Below are positions 12,601-25,148 of a DNA stretch of 64,000 bases, piece after piece (position 1 is the first letter of the stretch; every line of letters starts with the position of its first letter). A program made the position numbers and the translations under genes. This DNA is from Kalaharituber pfeilii (lineage: Eukaryota > Ascomycota > Pezizomycetes > Pezizales > Pezizaceae). The notes under the pieces were generated by a model. The model was not told where the DNA came from. It saw nothing but the letters and a program-made list of their open reading frames with translations, and did not search any database. The DNA is taken from contig WHUZ01000018.1 in assembly GCA_015179045.1 (NCBI GenBank), positions 558,001 to 622,000 of the forward strand, given 5' to 3'.

Positions 12601-13652
12601 GTTATCCTGAGTTAATTGGAGCAACTTTGAAGAGTTATTTGTGTTTCTGATATCATCCTCTCCGCTGATTTCGGTCGCACCATATATATCAACCCCGCAA
12701 AGTGATATTAGCCTGACCTTATGCGAAAACTGACTTAGAATTGCAATTTGCTACATATACTAAACAATCCTCAAAACACCATTCTTACTAAGACATTAGA
12801 GTGTGCAAAAGTTTAACTGAAATCAAATGAATTCGAAATAGCGTTTCTCCATCTTGTAGCGTCGTCCCCAAGATAATTCATTGCTTACTAACCAGATTAC
12901 TAGTGTGGCACGTGCCCCAGGATTAAAACTCGCCTGGCTCATGTTATTGCGCCTTTTTGCATAAATTAGCAAATTCCTCAGTATTCATCACTTTCTGCTG
13001 TAGCTAACCCATATTTGGTCTCGCACATAGGCGATCCAATCGCGGACTGGCTTGCAGAATGCCTGTCCAGCTGCGGCCAGGATTGATGATCTTCCATTGT
13101 CAGCGCAAATGGGGTACTCCAGATCTTGACAGAGTTCTCCATCCTTTGTCATTCGACAGCAGCAACATTTCTTTATAATCCACTGATGCTTGCTGTCCGT
13201 AGTCCTGGAATCGGAGGCACACCATAGTGCTAGATAAAGCTTCGAGTTCTTATGTAGAGGTAGATAATGAAGAAGTTTGGCTGCGACATATTTCTCCCAT
13301 CATAGGCTTGACCTTCCCAGCAAATGCATGGTAGATTTGAATGCTCGATTGCCTCAGAGCGGCGCGCGGGGATGGGAGAGGTGGAGGGGTAGAGGGGATG
13401 CATGCAAGGTGCAGCCTTGACCAGAGCGAAGGGGAAATGAGGTGCATGATAGCCAGAGGATAGCAAAGTCCGGCTACCACGAGAGATCATAGGAGATATG
13501 GGACACACGTCCACGCCAGACACGCCTGCTGCTCCGTAACTTGACCCACTCGTCCCCTCCCCTCCCCCCCCCTCCCCCCACCCCACCTCCCACCCCCTAC
13601 CACTTGTACAGTCGCAATTGCGCTTGCTTTGCTATCCCAAACCGTTGACAAT
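9605..13652. other. Divergent intergenic region with GC-rich island
   Basis: This 4-kb region separates the divergent F-box and RRM genes. At about 10300-11200 it holds a GC-rich island with G runs of 11 and 9 (10317-10327, 10330-10338), repeated short G runs near 10590-10615 and a GCTTGT hexamer tandem (10851-10877). Open frames of up to 254 codons inside the island overlap on both strands and show no domain, so I treat them as chance. At 13555-13600 there is a C-rich stretch just upstream of the RRM gene. Confidence 0.6.
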
Positions 13653-15405
13653 ATGGGAGAAGCCATCACTATTGAAAAAGCCCATTTCGCCACGCTGATG
13701 CGAAGGGCAAATGTATGTTCTGCTTACTCTACCCAGCCCGCTCTGTGTTCCGTGTTCCTTCGTGTTAGCTTCTTGCCCCCAGTCTTTCACGAGGCTGCAA
13801 TCTAGTTGAAAGGGAAGGTGCATAAAGGACTAACAGCACCCGCTCGCTCATATTCCTCGTCTCGCACGCAGCTCCATGGAACAGAAATGCCCCAGTATGA
13901 CACCCAGAACACGCTCGATTCGGTCACAGTGCCGAGGAAGTATCTGGAGGACCTGAAGAAGTCACAAAGGGAATACAGTGAGGAACCCCCTTTTTTTCCT
14001 GTTGAGCAACGCTATTCGCCTCTCCGTCCCCTCCTGCTACTGCACTGGGAAAGAGTAGTGACTAAGGCATGTGTACAGATGCTTTACGGAGTGCCTTAAT
14101 TCGTGGAGGGGTCACAGTAGAGTCTCTGGACGTTGGTGCCTGAAACCCTAATCTAAAATTTGTCCACAAGTTGCTGATGACATTTCAGCTTTTGGTGCAA
14201 GAAACTTATGATCAAACGATTGCAGCGCCAGCTGAGCCCTCCGATGACGGTGTTTCTCTATTCGAGGGACGCCATTCGGGCCTTCCACTCAATATTATGC
14301 AACAGGCCCCTGCAGAAAACCAGTACTATATGGGACATCTGAATCAAGGTTTTGGTGCTCTTAGTAGCCCAACTTGGAACTTTAATAATCCTACGGGCCC
14401 TTCAAATGACTATGGGCCAAATGGTCATTCCGCAAAGATTTACGACAGATCTATGGATTTTGGAGTAGTACCAGATCATCTCTCTGATCAAAATACCGTA
14501 CGAAATGGAACTGGAAGGCGTACCCTATACCTCACGAAGTTACCAGACCGAATTACTTATGGCCAAATATTTTCGGTTATCCGCGGTGGTGCAGTGGTAG
14601 ACGTGTGGATGAAGTCCTCTGATCACGCAGCTTCTGTTTCCTTTGTCGAGTGCTCAGCGGCGGAAAGCTTTTATCAGTATGCCAAAAGGAACGATATATA
14701 TATTGATGGAAGAAGGGTACAAATTGTAATTCCTTCTATTAGTGCAACAATTCTAACACTCTTACATAGATTAACGTAGACTGGCGGGAACCCTCTCGTC
14801 AATTTGTTATCTTGAATAATATTATGTCTGCAATATCACGAGGAGCAACCCGCAATCTGCTACTTTCGAAGATCCCCCAAAACCTGACTGAAGCACGAAT
14901 TCGGGAAGACTTGGACCATATCCACAATCTTCATGTTGAGAAGGTTGAAATACGAGGAGACTCTATGCTTGTCAATTTGAACTCCGTCTGCGTTGCTCTA
15001 TTTGCACGTACATGCCTCATGTCACGAGGAGCATACAAGGGAGTTAAGATAGAGTTTGCACCAGATGAATGTGCTGGGAAGTTGCCAGCTCCTAAGAGGA
15101 TAGATGAGCGGAAAAATCTGGAAAAAAAGGCAGCTCCTAAGAACAGGTTTGATATATTGGCAATGCCACAAGAAGAGGGTGATGGCGAGGAGGATGAACA
15201 AGATGGCGAGGATGAGAACACATCTGAAGATGCTACAGAAAAAGAAGAATCCTCCTTATCAAATACTTCGCATACCTTTAACGCTCCTCGAACGAATGGG
15301 AATACCAACGGGTATACCTCAAATGACAAGAGGAAATCAGTTAATAACCGTAACAACGGTCGAGGCAGCAAGCGTGGTTGGGGCCAAAGAACAAATGGCT
15401 ATTAG
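13653..15405 (+). CDS. RNA-binding protein with two RRM-like domains (Nrd1-like fungal family)
   Basis: Five exons: 13653-13712, 13872-13977, 14079-14131, 14189-14725 and 14770-15405. They total 1392 nt, 463 residues, phases consistent. The N-terminus MGEAITIEKAHFATLMRRAN and the following motif QREYNALRSALIRGGVTVESLD, which appears only after splicing, resemble a conserved ascomycete RNA-binding family that I associate from memory with negative-regulator-of-differentiation proteins. RRM 1 spans about 184-252 (RTLYLTKLPDRITYGQIF and the KRNDIYIDGRRVQI end). RRM 2 spans about 280-355 (LTEARIREDLDHIHNLHVEKV, then LFARTCLMSRGAYKGVKIEF). The C-terminus has an acidic stretch (about 390-410) and a basic RG/N-rich tail. 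It probably binds RNA in nucleus or cytoplasm; targets are unknown. The 44-nt intron 14726-14769 is at the short end for fungi. The exact family name is uncertain. Confidence 0.85.
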
Positions 15406-18400
15406 TCAATACCCGGCCCAATAATGGATCTTATTGCCAGTTATATTTTCCTTTCCTACTTGAACCGAGGCATTGCTATAAAACAAGTGAAATCTCAATT
15501 TTGGAGAATTGTTTGCCAACAACCATTCACACTGGGTCCTATACTGTTTATATACCTTTACTAGGCCAATTTCGCAAATCCTGGACACAGCTGTATTTCT
15601 TGCGTGTGCGTAGTGTGTTGCCGTTCTCAGGTAGCTTTTTGGTTCGAATTGTGACCCAGTACACCAGTTGTCAAAAGCCCTGCGGTATTCTCACAATATT
15701 CAGCCAATTTTTCAAGTTTGCAACGTTTCTTTGTTGCTCTGCGGAGTTATGTATCACAAAATCTTCACTGAAATGTCCTTTGAAGTCATCGCCTTTAATG
15801 GATTACTATTCTTTTCAGCACGATACGATTGTCTATATTCTGCATGAGACATAGTATGGCACAATGAAAATTATAAATTTCTTCTAGTATTGGATAGGGG
15901 ACCAAGATTAGACCCACAAATCGTGAACTATATCGGTAACCGAAAGAAGTTACTTCATGATAATATTGATTTGACTTGTATCAAGAACGACCTATTCTTT
16001 TGCGCCTTCTTTCTTGGTTTCTGCTATGCTATCTTTATAGCAGCTGTAATGCTTCCACTTCCATTACGCAGCAGGACATGCAGCCAGCAACCGACTGGGA
16101 AATCTTGGAATCAGGTGTATTCGGCCTTGACCCCTGACCTCAGCTGCAAGGCGCACTACCTCGGGCCAAGTACCAAGTTCACCATAAATTCAGAGAACAT
16201 TCCCGTCCCTCTCAACTTCATCCAGAATATGCTAATGGGTTTACCTATATTCATATCCATAATTGCATCGGCCCTAGAATATCCCAACGTGTATTGGTAC
16301 TGCGGAACTCACCTCACGGCCCATCAATCACTATTCAAACTCCGGGCCAATGTAAATACTGATGAAGACAAACCAATTATCACAGATTACATGATCTAAA
16401 AATATATACGAATAATAAGCGGGGGTAGCGTAGAGGTGTACTAGCAAACCATTTTATGTCAAACAGCACTGAATATGCATTCAGTATAAAGGAGGGTGGG
16501 AAACAAAAATTGCAAGGATGAGGAGACGATGGGAATGTAAGCGTAAGAGTTTTGATTGCAGGTAGGGAAGTAGGAATTGAAATGTGATTCATGTTGCAAG
16601 CACTATATAGGTATTATCTCTGGTGTATATATGTTATGCAAGACTGAGAGACTGTGCTGGTAGAGGAGGTTACCTTCCAAAAAAGGGAATACAGTGAGTA
16701 AGTTGAGGGTAACCGCTGCTGGAAAACGGGCATGTACAGGGGTAACCCGTAGGTGACAGCAAGTGGCCCTCTTGTCAATGAATGCTTCAAGTAATTTTCT
16801 CTATCAATCAGGGTGCAGATTCTTATATCGGGGTTGGCCACGCCTCAGTCAGCCTGGTTCAGCATGGCTGCATGAAAAATGCATAATACTATCGATTGGA
16901 ATCAAGGTTGAGCATACCCTCTGCCTGTCAATAAGGGGAGGAGCCTCCGCGAAAATTGTAGGCTGTTCAAATCTGATACCAGATCCCAAAAATAATGGCG
17001 CTAGTACAAAGTCATTCGGAGTATTAGGAGACATCCAGAACATTACTTGAGATAATATTTTGTAAGAAATTCAGTGAAGGGGAAGCGGATCTAGCCTCAA
17101 TGTCGGTTATTTCTTAGTAGCATTCTGAGATAAATAACACAGATGTATTCTTATATGAAATTTAAGGTGAGGTTAGGTGAGAGTGGGGTGATCTGATTAA
17201 TAATTAAGAAGCTATATTTAAATATCCAGATAGTTAGGTGGCATGTCTAAGAGATCATAGGATAGTGATGCCATTATAGTTGTATATATCCATAGCCAGG
17301 TAGATTTTTGGGAGAAAGGGAAGGCTAGCTTTTATAACTGGGCAGCAAGCGATGTCGGTGAACACGCTGCTGGAAAACGGGGATTGAGAATGTGGAGAGC
17401 ATATAGTAATGCATACCAGTACGGCCACGACTTTGCACAACTAGAAGTATTAATACTCATAACAGTAGTGCTATAGCTACTGTATAAGCGTACCAGTTAG
17501 GAGCTGCCAAGTTAATTATGTATGATAGCAGAAGCTAGTATTGAGCTATGGATGATTATGTCCATGGCTAGCATTCTCTTTCTGATGTTGCATGACCCCA
17601 ATAGGTCAACCTATGTATCAAATTTCGAGGTATATACACATCGTACAGCGGACAGCTCAAGCAGAAGTAAGGGCAAAGCACGCAGATCAGTCCTCCACCT
17701 ATGTCATTACCCTGAATTCTAAATTGCCATGATACCTCTATTTTCATTGCATACAAACATCCTGCAAGACACATTAGGCAGGGAGATGGCCCGTACATAT
17801 TCTCTCATGCCACCGCATTATATAATGTTAATCAGCAATTCTTTTCTCTAGATTAACTTTGTACTTATATTGCAGCCACACTGTAAAACGACAGCCCATG
17901 GAATCAATCATCATCCACATCTCCTAGAGATAGCTTCTACTCACTGGCGTCTCTGCTATTCACTCGCTCGGCATTCTAGCATTCATACATGATGGTTTGT
18001 GGGTACAGAGTAGTACCGTCAGCCACTATATTGGCACAAATGTGTTATTTGAGGGTTACCCAGTGATGTGATGGTCCTTCTCGCTCTAGGGCGTCGCTCT
18101 CGAGTGCGGTTAACTGCAAGTCGTATAAGTATAGAGCAAAGCAGTATTTGTGGGAGACGAGATAAGGTTTACTCGCTCGTTCAAACAGTATTGGAACAGC
18201 TGACTAGCGCAAAAAGTATTGGAATGAGCGAGTAATAAAGAGTGCCTAGTTAAGTAACAGCGTAGGTATCTGTGCAAGCATCAACAGATGCAGAGACTTG
18301 CAAGGTAAACTTAACCAGCAATTCCGACTCAGGATCCCAGCAAATGCAATGCGCACTGTAGGATAGAGTATATGGAGTGCAGGGTACTCTACATTTGTGC

Positions 18401-21400
18401 TAGCGTGGTCAAGATTGAAATATGGGGCAGGGCAGTTGTGGAGCTGGCAACAGCCTGAGTGGATCTACGAGACAGATGCAGTCAGAAGGCTACAGTAGCT
18501 CTCCAGGGCGTTTGGGACGGAGGAGGGGTACATACAAATATTTGCACTTGGTGGGGAGGGTCAATGCGCTGGGACGAGCTTCACGGGACTGGAGAAGGGA
18601 GGCTGTGGTAGCCGTGATCTGACTGAGATTCGAGTAGCTCAGAGCGTGTCTATTTTAGAAGAATAGAGTACATTAGGTGGTTAGGACTACGAAGACGCGA
18701 AGACCCGCTGTCACGAGCGTCAAATGTGCGTTATAATGTGTGTTCGAGGTTACTGTCTTATACGGCTGTCAGATGCATCGTAGACTGCTTGGGTAGCTGT
18801 TGGAAGCTGCTAGCGGTTTTGATTTGAAATTAGTGCCCATGAACTGCGATTGCATCAAAGTGTTGTCTCGTTCATATATCTGTGAATAATACCCATAGCT
18901 GGAATCGGGCATGTTGTACCATTGTAGGTGTCGTGTCATTGGTAGGATTGATAATGAGACGTTAACACTAGATCCACGCCTTGCATGAATGTGATGCCTG
19001 TATATTTGCTTCATAGAAACAGGTACATAATGTACTTCATGTAAAAAACACGTGCGGAGGTGATGACATCGCACGTGTCATAGGTCGCGAGGCTTTCACT
19101 TGCAATTGGCCATTGCTAATGTGACTGATGGGCTGGTCATGATGCTTGTGCAATTGACATATGTAGTTGGAACCTCTTGCTGAAAGTCGTTGTTGAGATT
19201 AAATATATTCTGTTCCGTATTCGCATTATTTGTGTGATTGTCAGTCGGCTCAGTTTACTGTCGTGTATCAGATTGATACACCTATATGTAATATAAATGA
19301 AATATATGATGCCCTGCTGGCTTCAATATATAAGTCGCACTAGTTTATATTCTACTCAGAATTCACATTTCTCAAGAGGATGTATACTATTGACCTCAGC
19401 TGACCGTGGCTGGAAGATTGTATATTCACCAAAGCTGCTTTGTGCATCAAGCATGTAGTTCAAAGACTTGCTGCTTATTTACCCAATTGTAATCATAAAC
19501 ATGTCAATATAAAATCGTGATGTTCATCCTACATTAAGCGCAATTCTCCATTATGTGGGACATATTAGCAGCAACTGGGCACGGGGCCAACTATACCCTC
19601 TTGGCAATTGATGGAAAAGACGGCCACCTCGCATGTCTTTTGCCTCCTACGCTTGATACCGTCACCGTTTTGTCTCTCGTTTCCACTGTTCCTCGGCTTC
19701 TGCTTCATTCTTCCCAAGCCTCATGCCGCCGCCTGGTGCTATCTCAACACGGCCCTCAATTCCAAAATGCAATCTCATATTCCCGCCGGCGTCTTATCCA
19801 ACCACATAGCAGCTCCATCCCCCGCAAAACCTCAGAAAATTCCGTTACGCTCAGCAATCTATGTACGCCGACGTCACCCTCATCGCTTCCTGAGCACCCA
19901 AACACCCCATAACATAGCATCATATCGTACCATAACACACCATATACCGACATTACCCACAAAGCCAGCCTTTTCACTTCGATCTGAGCCTTCGATCGAT
20001 CGATCGCTTGCTTCTGGGCCATACCTCTAAACTACCTCTAGCTAGTTTCTATTCTAGTTTCTGTCCGCTCTTCACTCAAGTTATCTATTGGACGCTGGGG
20101 CTAGTTATACAATATGCAATCATCGTTCCTACCCTATCTCCACCCCTCCTCACCCAACCATATACCCAGACCCCCGAGGAGCCGTTATTGCCACTGCTGT
20201 TGGAGGAGGAGCTGGAGGAGGAGTAGCAGGAGGAGGAGTACAATACAGGAAAAAATGGCGAGGCTGGTTTTGGTGGTAATTAAACATCACTCGAAAGCTA
20301 TAAGACCGGGGTTGCAGGAGAAGGACGAAATTGTAACGATACGAAGTATATCATTGCGATCTAGAAAATTTTGTACATGTGGCTTGGCTACTACCGTGTT
20401 CGGTTAGTGTTCGGTAAGATCTCTGCCAAGAAGTTCCATTGGAGAAAGCGTTTGCGATGTCTTAGCTTTTTGATATTAGAATTGCTATTACCGATGCTCT
20501 GCTGATGAATGGTGTCGTGTGTGAGATATAGGTTTGAGATTTCGAATTGTAACTTACATGCTCCTACATCTCACTTCAGTTAATGAAACCTGCTGCTCGA
20601 TCGCCGAGGGTCAATTGCTGCACACTTCTAATTGAGGTCTTGTCAACTACTACCCTGAACAGCTTATGCCAAAGCAACAAGCCATAGAACCATAACTTCA
20701 ACGATGTACAGTATAGGCACTATCAATTTTATGACACTCATTTGCATTTGCAAATTTTGCACATGCATCACGAGCAATATCGTGCCCTTCCTGCGGCGGC
20801 CGGATAAACCCTCCGGCTACATATCTTGCAATGAACGTAATCTCGACATGTCATGACAGCCGGGCGGCCGGGCAACGGGTCAGCTGCCTTGTTTAGGTAC
20901 TGCAACAGATGCCTGCCTGGATACTGTAGAGGAGTATGTGAGTACAGGCCGAGCGTGGCTCTTTTCTTTACATGTAGTTTGAGGTGAACACAAGAGATTT
21001 TAGAATCCGACTTTTATTCTTAGCTGCCACCGTAGGTACAGTAAATGGTGTTCTCGTAGTAAATAGCTTTTCCCAGCCTCGTAGCCTTAATCGTGTATGT
21101 ACAATACAGTCTACAACCAAGGTTCCTGATACCCCCAGAGGTATAGATCCAGTACTTCACTCCCTATATATCATACTGCTGAAGAAACGAAGAAGCAATT
21201 GCACTATTATGTACCCTATAAACTTGTTCCGCCTCCCCGGCCTCCCCCGCCTCTTTTTCCCAATTCCCCCCATCCCTTCACTTCCCATTCCCTCCCCTCC
21301 AGAAGCAATGTCAGAGGCCGGGCCGGTCCTGTATCGAATTCAAAAGTCCAGGTTCAAACAATGTCCAATATGCCAATGAATGTGAACTAGGCTAGTTATA

Positions 21401-23459
21401 GGTCATGATTCAGGGTAGGTGAGGTCGGGTTATGATATGTTTTGATCCCAGGCCGGCCGTGATCAGTATAGAGCTGACGGAAGTATCCGGGAACTGGGAG
21501 CTGAGAATATATGTCGGTCCAGAAATGTGGGCATGGTGTATCACTCAAACAGCTGCTGTGTGTTTGAGTTTCATAACCTGGCCTTGAAATGAATGCAAGC
21601 TCACAAAAGCCCCTACGCCATCCCCGCTCCCAAGCAAACCAACGCATGCATATCCCCCCATACCCTCCTCAAAACTCTGCAACTACAAAACTTCCAGCCC
21701 CATGACTACCTAATATGGCCATGCAGAATTACATCCAAGTGGCATCCTCGCCAAGAGCATCGCAAAGCAGTGCGCTGTAGTAGAGTACATGCGATACGCC
21801 TGAAGCTTGACGTAGGCGCTATATTAGCACATACCACATACGTACATATATTTGCATGTAAAGTACCTGTGTCTCCGCCCCACCCCCGCCAGCCACCCCC
21901 AACCCCAACAAATATGCATTGCCTATGTCCAATACATGAAGGCCCAATGACAAGCTCACGCTCATCAGTTCTCCGCGCAGTGTAGGTTAGAAGCGAGTGG
22001 GCGGACCAACCGGGTCGCTCCACACAAGTTCCAATAGCAATCCCCATTCAGGAGAGTAGTTTGACGCCTTGCCTAGCGCCTTTCCCCAACCCCACAGCCC
22101 CCATATGTACCTCATCAAGTGAGAAATGAGAACAATGCCCATCGAACTACTAGCTCATCGAGCCTCAATGAATTCTGTAAAATAAATCAGGGGCACAAAT
22201 CTGTCCAATACACTCTTTATCAACCTTTCAATCATGCATTATAAAAGCTCATTTACTCCAAACCAAATTCAGAGAATTGAATATCCGTTATAAGCCAAAT
22301 CCAATTCCAGAAAGAAAAGTTTTGGGAAAAAAAAAAGCTAAAACCACAAATGGTAATAAAATGTAGATGACTATACCTGGTAGGCAGAAAAACAGCAACT
22401 GGAAAAAAGCAAAGTTCCACCCAAGCAAAAACAAATAAATGCAAAACAAAGGAGCGAAGTAGGAAAAGGCAAACCGAAGACGATGATAAAAAGAACTCTC
22501 TCACCTAACCCATAATAAAACAAGTGTAATATATAAGTACGCGCGCTAGCAAGGCGTAATTAAACGTAAGAAATATAAAACGAATAAATAGCCTGAAAGG
22601 TAACAAAAGAGGTTAAGGCTGAATATTAGAATCGATAAAAAAAATCTGGGGTTGTGAACGCGGGCAAAGAAGGGAAGCCACTAATTCAAATAACTATTTT
22701 GGTACTGGACTCATCAGTATAGCTCTCTCAAACCGATGTCTACTTCGGTCCCTCCACAAGCATGTCTCATGTGCACCCTCTTACTGAGGTCGTAATCTCC
22801 ATTATTTCTCAACTGAAACAAACGTTATCCTCCGAATACGCCAAAAGTAAGAGAACAAAAAAGAAAGAGCATACAAGAAAGATATGCCTCTTTTGGTTGC
22901 CCCAAACACACGCATACACACACACAGGAGGAAAAAAAAAAAAAAAAGAAAAAAAAGGAGGTTGGATATAATCAAGTCGAAATTGAAGTAAAGAAATTCA
23001 TGCTTAAGGACCGTAACCCAATAAAAGAAAAGGAGAAAACTTTTAATAATAGAGATTGTACAGCAACATAGAACACCATAAAAGACAGTGGTATATATGC
23101 TGTAGGTTTATGCAGTTCTGAGGTTTTGAGAATCGTAATGGACGAAATAAGGATAGGGAAAAGTAGAGGTATAGATATAAGAAGGTTCCATCTTCTTGCC
23201 CAATGTCAATGCCGGGAGCCAGATGCACAAATAAGCTCGGAACAGGAAGTGTAAAAAAGATAGGAGACGTTGCTCATGCGATTGCACAAGAGTTTGCAGA
23301 AAACCTGTAAAGTAACCAAAAAAATGTTACTATAAGCATAGCACACATAAAGAGGGCCCAACAGAGTCGGCTGTAGAAACTGGCAACCAGAAAATCCGTC
23401 ACCTCAAGAATATGAAAAGTGAGGAAAGGATAGGAAACAGCTGGAAAAAAAGGGCAAAC
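15406..23459. other. Long non-coding stretch, no gene supported
   Basis: No open frame here carries a recognisable domain. The 169-codon frame at 15890-16399 and the 146-codon frame at 15410-15850 follow directly after the RRM gene and read like 3' UTR or intergenic DNA. The 17-mer CGCTGCTGGAAAACGGG occurs at 16714-16730 and again at 17365-17381 with weakly similar flanks. GGA-rich simple sequence lies at about 20200-20245. The A-rich + strand from about 22260 to 23450 probably includes the 3' UTR of the minus-strand RING/LON gene. Confidence 0.5.
18169..18235. repeat. 67-bp mini inverted repeat
   Basis: TTACTCGCTCGTTC (18169-18182) is inverted as GAATGAGCGAGTAA (18222-18235), 14 bp with one mismatch. 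The interior has two direct copies of AGTATTGGAA. It resembles the ends of a collapsed DNA transposon or a tiny MITE. No clear target-site duplication was seen. Confidence 0.5.
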
Positions 23460-25148
23460 CTACAATTGTTGCTCTTCAATTTTTTTGATCCACCCAGCAG
23501 CTATCTTCAATCTACCTCGGACACTATTGCAGGATAGAAGTCTATATTTCTCTGTTTCATTGATTGGAAGCACACTTGCTATCCAATAGGGAAATATTGC
23601 GGGGTCTTCTGGGGGGAACCCATAAATGTTGATGACTCTTTGATGCTGCAGTTGCGCAGATTGCAGCTCCATCCTTTGTATAAATTGCTGTGCTAGCTGA
23701 AACAATTGCTGAGTGGTTAGGGAGTTCAGATATTGATAACGAGGACAATCCTGAGTGTTGGTGATTTCCATTGCTTCTGATGATTCTTCCTCAGCGTATG
23801 ATAAATCATCCACAGGCTCAATTGCTGAAACAATGTAGTCGTCCCTATAACCCCACCTCTTGACCTTGAATCTTGATATCCCAACTGTTTCTATCCAGCT
23901 CCTTCCATCTGGTAATAATCGGTAGCTTTTGATTTCCAGGAGTGTTCCAAACTGCAGAAAGGTACAATTGTTACCTAGGCCAGACTGGGGTTCGTGATGC
24001 CGATTTGGCAAAACCATACCAAACCTCTTATCTCCCTGCCATGCTCTTCGGACCATGAGCCGATACCGCGGCTCAAAGATGTGCAAAAAGGTTGGCATCT
24101 TTGGAAAAGAAAGTGTGCACACGAAAAGTGGTGTTGGTAGCTCCATATCTATGGCACCTGCTTTGTCCTCTAAAGCTCCCTGAGCCATCCTCTGGGCCGA
24201 TTCATCAGGATATAATGATCCCAGTAGATCTGTCAAAACTTGGTTACTACCTTGGAATTGTAAAATTGCAGTAGAAATGTGTTGAACTTTTCTGCACATT
24301 GGACATGTCAAGGAATGGTCAAGCACTCTTTCCAAACATTTTCGGCAAAAAGTGTGCCCGCAAGCAGTTGTTACAGGATCAAGATATAACGAGTAACAAA
24401 CTAGGCATTGAAGCTCAGGCTGCACCTTATCCCTTAAATGATTAAGAATTGCCTTGTCCAAGTGTGAAAGATCCTCTCCCGAAGCTGAGTGATAGTTCAA
24501 GTCCATGTCGTAGGGAAGGTTGCCCCGTTCGGCATATGTATAAGTAGCGGCCAGTCGTCCGCCCCGGAGCACAGCCGTCTTCCCGGGCACTTTGCCTTCA
24601 TCCTCTATATCGGACTCGTCTTCGCAGGGAACCTCCTCTAAGATCACTGAAGTATTCTCCGCAAAGGGCATAAATCTCTGTAATTCAGTTTCCACAATAT
24701 CCAACACTCTTTTTAACGTGAAATCTACACTGAAATCACCTATTACATGTTCCAGGCCACATCGTGTAAAGCAGCAGGTAAAGCCAAATTTTCTATCTGT
24801 TGTATTTGGATATGAGATATTTTGTCGTTCGTGAAACTGAGGGAGACAGGTACTGCAAATTGCGTTTCCACAAGGTAATGAGACAGGCCGCTTTAAAGGT
24901 CTGGAGCATACAGGACACTGTAATAACCGGACAATGTTTCTTGCATCACGAGTTGGATCCAATTCAGTGCTAGTAGTTATCGTCAGAGTCGATGGAGCAA
25001 TATGGGCCGTCAATGTTCCTGTTGTCATTGAAGCCAAATTTCCAATCCCCTGGTCTTTCATATCCATCCCTTCTAAGGATGCCGTAGTGCGCTGAAGTTC
25101 GGTCATTGATTCTTGCAACTGTGGTAAGACGTAAGGGCCGTTCCCCAT
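23460..25148 (-). CDS. RING finger and LON N-terminal domain protein (CrgA/LONRF type)
   Basis: A single uninterrupted frame of 562 residues, starting at the ATG at 25148. The first RING-like module lies at about 78-101 (CPVC...CGNAICSTC), with Asn where the usual RING has His, followed by a looser cysteine cluster (C125, C126, C130). The second RING, about 248-285, is canonical: CLVC, CGHTFCRKC, CPMC. The LON N-terminal domain, about 337-555, includes LHIFEPRYRLMVRRA, FGMVLPN and the GTLLEI strand. There is no Lon AAA or protease domain, so names such as ATP-dependent protease would be wrong. Proteins of this layout are E3 ubiquitin ligases; Mucor CrgA, a repressor of carotenogenesis, is the best known fungal relative. 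Substrate is unknown here. A 27-base A run (25209-25235) sits about 60 bases upstream of the start, so its 5' leader would carry poly-U if transcribed. Confidence 0.92.
   Translation of the reverse strand: MGNGPYVLPQLQESMTELQRTTASLEGMDMKDQGIGNLASMTTGTLTAHIAPSTLTITTSTELDPTRDARNIVRLLQCPVCSRPLKRPVSLPCGNAICSTCLPQFHERQNISYPNTTDRKFGFTCCFTRCGLEHVIGDFSVDFTLKRVLDIVETELQRFMPFAENTSVILEEVPCEDESDIEDEGKVPGKTAVLRGGRLAATYTYAERGNLPYDMDLNYHSASGEDLSHLDKAILNHLRDKVQPELQCLVCYSLYLDPVTTACGHTFCRKCLERVLDHSLTCPMCRKVQHISTAILQFQGSNQVLTDLLGSLYPDESAQRMAQGALEDKAGAIDMELPTPLFVCTLSFPKMPTFLHIFEPRYRLMVRRAWQGDKRFGMVLPNRHHEPQSGLGNNCTFLQFGTLLEIKSYRLLPDGRSWIETVGISRFKVKRWGYRDDYIVSAIEPVDDLSYAEEESSEAMEITNTQDCPRYQYLNSLTTQQLFQLAQQFIQRMELQSAQLQHQRVINIYGFPPEDPAIFPYWIASVLPINETEKYRLLSCNSVRGRLKIAAGWIKKIEEQQL

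Noticed and set aside
15890..16399. 169-codon frame with hydrophobic segments
   Set aside because: No family recognised, adjoins the 3' side of the RRM gene, and lacks convincing introns or start context.
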